Assembly: GCA_028711355.1 (NCBI GenBank)
Contig: JAQTSL010000133.1
Span: 1 to 9,106, forward strand
Origin: Rhodoferax sp.
GTDB taxonomy: Bacteria; Pseudomonadota; Gammaproteobacteria; Burkholderiales; Burkholderiaceae_C
Reading direction: 5' to 3'
DNA length: 9,106 nt
Shown here: piece after piece, positions 6,814 to 9,106 of the stretch
How positions within the stretch are numbered: position 1 is the stretch's first letter
Layout of the letters: each line of letters opens with the position of its first letter
Notes under the pieces: model-generated
Databases searched by the model: none
Told to the model about the DNA's origin: nothing
What the model saw: only the letters and a program-made list of their open reading frames with translations
Made by a program: the position numbers and the translations under genes

Positions 6814-6822
6814 ACCCCTTAC

Positions 6823-7134
6823 ATGAGTACCAAAGAAAGTGCTGCCATCGGTCAATTGCTGAGCTTGCTCGAATCGCGCTACGCCATTCGTGTACTGTGG
6901 GCGCTCAAAGATGGACATCCGCAAACCTTCCGCTTGCTGCAAGACAGCGTGGGTCGTATCACACCCAATACGCTCAACACCCGCATCAAGGAATTGCGCG
7001 CAGCCGGTCTGATCGACCACGGCCAACACGGCTACCTCGTGACCCACCTGGGCACCGATTTGCTCAAACGTATGGGCGACCTGTCGGCCTTTGCCAGCAA
7101 GTGGGTCACTGCCCAGGCCAAGAAAAAAGTCTGA
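6823..7134 (+). CDS. HxlR-like winged helix-turn-helix transcriptional regulator
   Basis: Seen: 103 residues, essentially one winged-helix domain (about 8-80). The helix SRYAIRVLWALKDG, the recognition-type helix ITPNTLNTRIKELRAAGLI, and the wing HGYLVTHLGTDLL follow the HxlR/MarR-type pattern. A basic tail (AQAKKKV) ends the protein. Known: HxlR-family proteins are small dimeric DNA-binding regulators, often redox or aldehyde responsive through a conserved N-terminal cysteine. No cysteine occurs in this protein, so that mode of sensing is excluded and the signal is unknown. The start at 6823 rests on a perfect AAGGAG. It is transcribed alone: a hairpin terminator follows 37 bases after its stop. 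Targets could be its own promoter or the divergent comFB-led unit; this is inference from position. Confidence 0.85.
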   Translation: MSTKESAAIGQLLSLLESRYAIRVLWALKDGHPQTFRLLQDSVGRITPNTLNTRIKELRAAGLIDHGQHGYLVTHLGTDLLKRMGDLSAFASKWVTAQAKKKV

Positions 7135-7170
7135 TCTTGGCACGGGCCGGTGCGGCGGTCCGTTGTGTTC

Positions 7171-7195
7171 AGCGGCTGGCAGCCGCTTATTTTTC
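7171..7195 (+). terminator. Rho-independent terminator after the HxlR-like gene
   Basis: A perfect 7-bp stem AGCGGCT / AGCCGCT around a GGC loop, followed directly by a T-rich tail (TATTTTTC). It lies 37 bases after the stop of the regulator gene and just upstream of the grpE promoter, so it should isolate the heat-shock genes from upstream transcription. Confidence 0.8.
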
Positions 7196-7204
7196 GACAA
7201 ATGC

Positions 7205-7232
7205 CTTGAATATGGCGCTGCCGGCGTCATAT
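7205..7232 (+). promoter_or_regulatory. Sigma-32 (RpoH) heat-shock promoter of grpE
   Basis: A -35 element CTTGAA at 7205-7210 (full match to the consensus core), a 14-base spacer, and a -10 element CGTCATAT at 7225-7232, which keeps C, CAT and final T of the CCCCATNT consensus. Transcription would begin about 7 bases downstream, near 7239, giving a leader of about 28 nt before the grpE ATG. No CIRCE (HrcA) operator was seen. Confidence 0.8.
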
Positions 7233-7266
7233 CTTCGCCATCTTTACCACGCACCCGTTTTTAAGC

Positions 7267-7848
7267 ATGTCTGAACCGAACGCCCCCTTTGCACCACCGG
7301 ACGCTCCCAGCGCTGCCGCTAACTCCCGCCCCCCAACCGATATCGGTGACATGGTCAGCGTAATGGCCAATTACGAGGCCACGACGCTGGCCAACTGCCG
7401 GGCTGATCTGGCCCAGTTGCAGGCCAAAAGTGCCGAGTTGGCGGATCAGTATCTGCGCTCCAAGGCCGACGCCGAAAATGCCCGCCGCCGCGCCCAGGAC
7501 GACGTCGCCAAGTGCCGCAAGTTTGCGGTCGAGGGTTTTGCCGAAAGCCTGCTGCCAGTGCTCGATAGCCTGGAGGCCGGGCTGGCCATCCAGGACGGCA
7601 CGCCAGAGCAGATTCGCGAAGGCGCCCAGGCCACCCTGCGCCAACTGGTGGCGGCCCTGGAGCGCAACAAGGTGATCGCCGTCAACCCGTCCGCCGGGGA
7701 CAAATTTGACCCGCACCAGCACCAGGCGATCAGCGTGGTGCCGTCTGAGCTGGAGGCCAATTCGGTCGTCACGGTGCTACAAAAAGGCTACCTCATCTCT
7801 GAGCGCGTACTACGTCCGGCACTGGTGATGGTGGCAGCGTCCAAATAA
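7267..7848 (+). CDS. grpE: GrpE nucleotide exchange factor
   Basis: The cytoplasmic co-chaperone that releases ADP from DnaK and resets its cycle. Seen: 193 residues, a normal length for GrpE. A low-complexity Ala/Pro-rich start (1-25) leads to a long coiled-coil helix (about 35-90, ADLAQLQAKSAELADQYLRSKADAENARRR), the dimerisation helices with LLPVLDSLEAGL (95-106), and the C-terminal beta-wing with the family signature FDPHQHQAIS (147-156) and VLQKGYLISERVLRPALVMVA (170-190), which contacts the DnaK ATPase domain. The ATG at 7267 is the first in frame and lacks a clear Shine-Dalgarno; the preceding bases are TTTTTAAGC. It is controlled by the sigma-32 promoter just upstream and followed after 72 nt by dnaK, probably co-transcribed. 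Confidence 0.97.
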   Translation: MSEPNAPFAPPDAPSAAANSRPPTDIGDMVSVMANYEATTLANCRADLAQLQAKSAELADQYLRSKADAENARRRAQDDVAKCRKFAVEGFAESLLPVLDSLEAGLAIQDGTPEQIREGAQATLRQLVAALERNKVIAVNPSAGDKFDPHQHQAISVVPSELEANSVVTVLQKGYLISERVLRPALVMVAASK

Positions 7849-7862
7849 GCCGCAATCTGCTG

Positions 7863-7893
7863 CTTGAAATCAATCAAGTCACCCGCAAGTGAC
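7863..7893. repeat. Two adjacent inverted repeats between grpE and dnaK
   Basis: CTTGA-N6-TCAAG (7863-7878) and GTCAC-N6-GTGAC (7878-7893) sit back to back, sharing one base. Both have 5-bp perfect arms and 6-base loops. No T-run follows, so this is not a terminator. It may be an RNA processing or stability element in the grpE-dnaK transcript, or chance. Confidence 0.45.
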
Positions 7894-7909
7894 GCACATC
7901 TGACTATTT

Positions 7910-7914
7910 AGGAG
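7910..7914 (+). promoter_or_regulatory. Ribosome binding site of dnaK
   Basis: AGGAG with 6 nt to the ATG at 7921. It is a strong site, unlike the start of grpE, and fits the higher DnaK level needed relative to GrpE. Confidence 0.8.
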
Positions 7915-7920
7915 TTCAAC

Positions 7921-9106
<1,186 letters not shown>

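Larger units (their letters stand above)
6572..6822. other. Divergent intergenic region between the comFB-like and HxlR-like genes
   Basis: These 251 bases should hold the promoters of both flanking units. No convincing sigma-70 pair could be fixed on either strand. Seen: three CACTGA copies next to the comFB-like start, an AT-rich inverted repeat AATAT-N6-ATATT at 6658-6673, and a GCTAC-N7-GTAGC inverted repeat at 6697-6713 followed, seven bases on, by a run of seven T. The G/C-rich stretch at 6598-6610 is not part of any gene called here. Confidence 0.6.

Noticed and set aside
6574..7254. Minus-strand reading frame of 226 residues over the HxlR-like gene
   Set aside because: It is antisense to a gene with a perfect ribosome site and a winged-helix domain, and crosses the terminator and the grpE promoter. 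No family was recognised.

Overview
The window reads as chromosomal DNA from a GC-rich betaproteobacterium, most likely Burkholderiales/Comamonadaceae. The basis is the character of GrpE and DnaK, a recognisable sigma-32 promoter in front of grpE, and codon use rich in G/C at third positions. Family-level placement is an inference from protein character; no search was run. Nine protein genes are supported, covering almost the whole window. No tRNA, rRNA, CRISPR array, transposase or attachment site was seen.

Left block (24-3961, + strand): a two-gene unit. The first gene encodes an intact, single-chain restriction-modification enzyme of the MmeI (type IIL/IIG) kind, with an N-terminal PD-(D/E)XK nuclease motif, an N6-adenine methylase core and a C-terminal target-recognition region. 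The stretch coding for that recognition region is visibly more AT-rich than the rest of the gene, as expected if specificity was changed by exchange. Its stop overlaps the start of a second gene (ATGA) encoding an unrecognised N-terminal region joined to a C-terminal DUF2442-like domain. This coupled partner is the most original element of the window.

Middle block (4019-6571, - strand, convergent with the left block): a tight four-gene unit in the order comFB-like, M14-family zinc peptidase/deacylase, a small protein with two SH3/Tudor-like repeats, and a NYN-domain nuclease with a C-terminal OST-HTH (LOTUS) domain. Gaps are 37 nt, a 4-nt overlap and 24 nt, so co-transcription is likely. The mixture (a possible cyclic-dinucleotide receptor, a metallohydrolase, a possible nucleic-acid or protein binding adaptor, and a likely RNase) has no obvious textbook pathway.

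Right block (6823-9106, + strand): a small HxlR-type winged-helix regulator with its own terminator, then the heat-shock genes grpE and dnaK. A good sigma-32 promoter lies directly upstream of grpE. dnaK is cut by the window edge at the linker between its two domains. A 251-nt divergent intergenic region separates the middle and right blocks and holds short direct and inverted repeats of unknown role.
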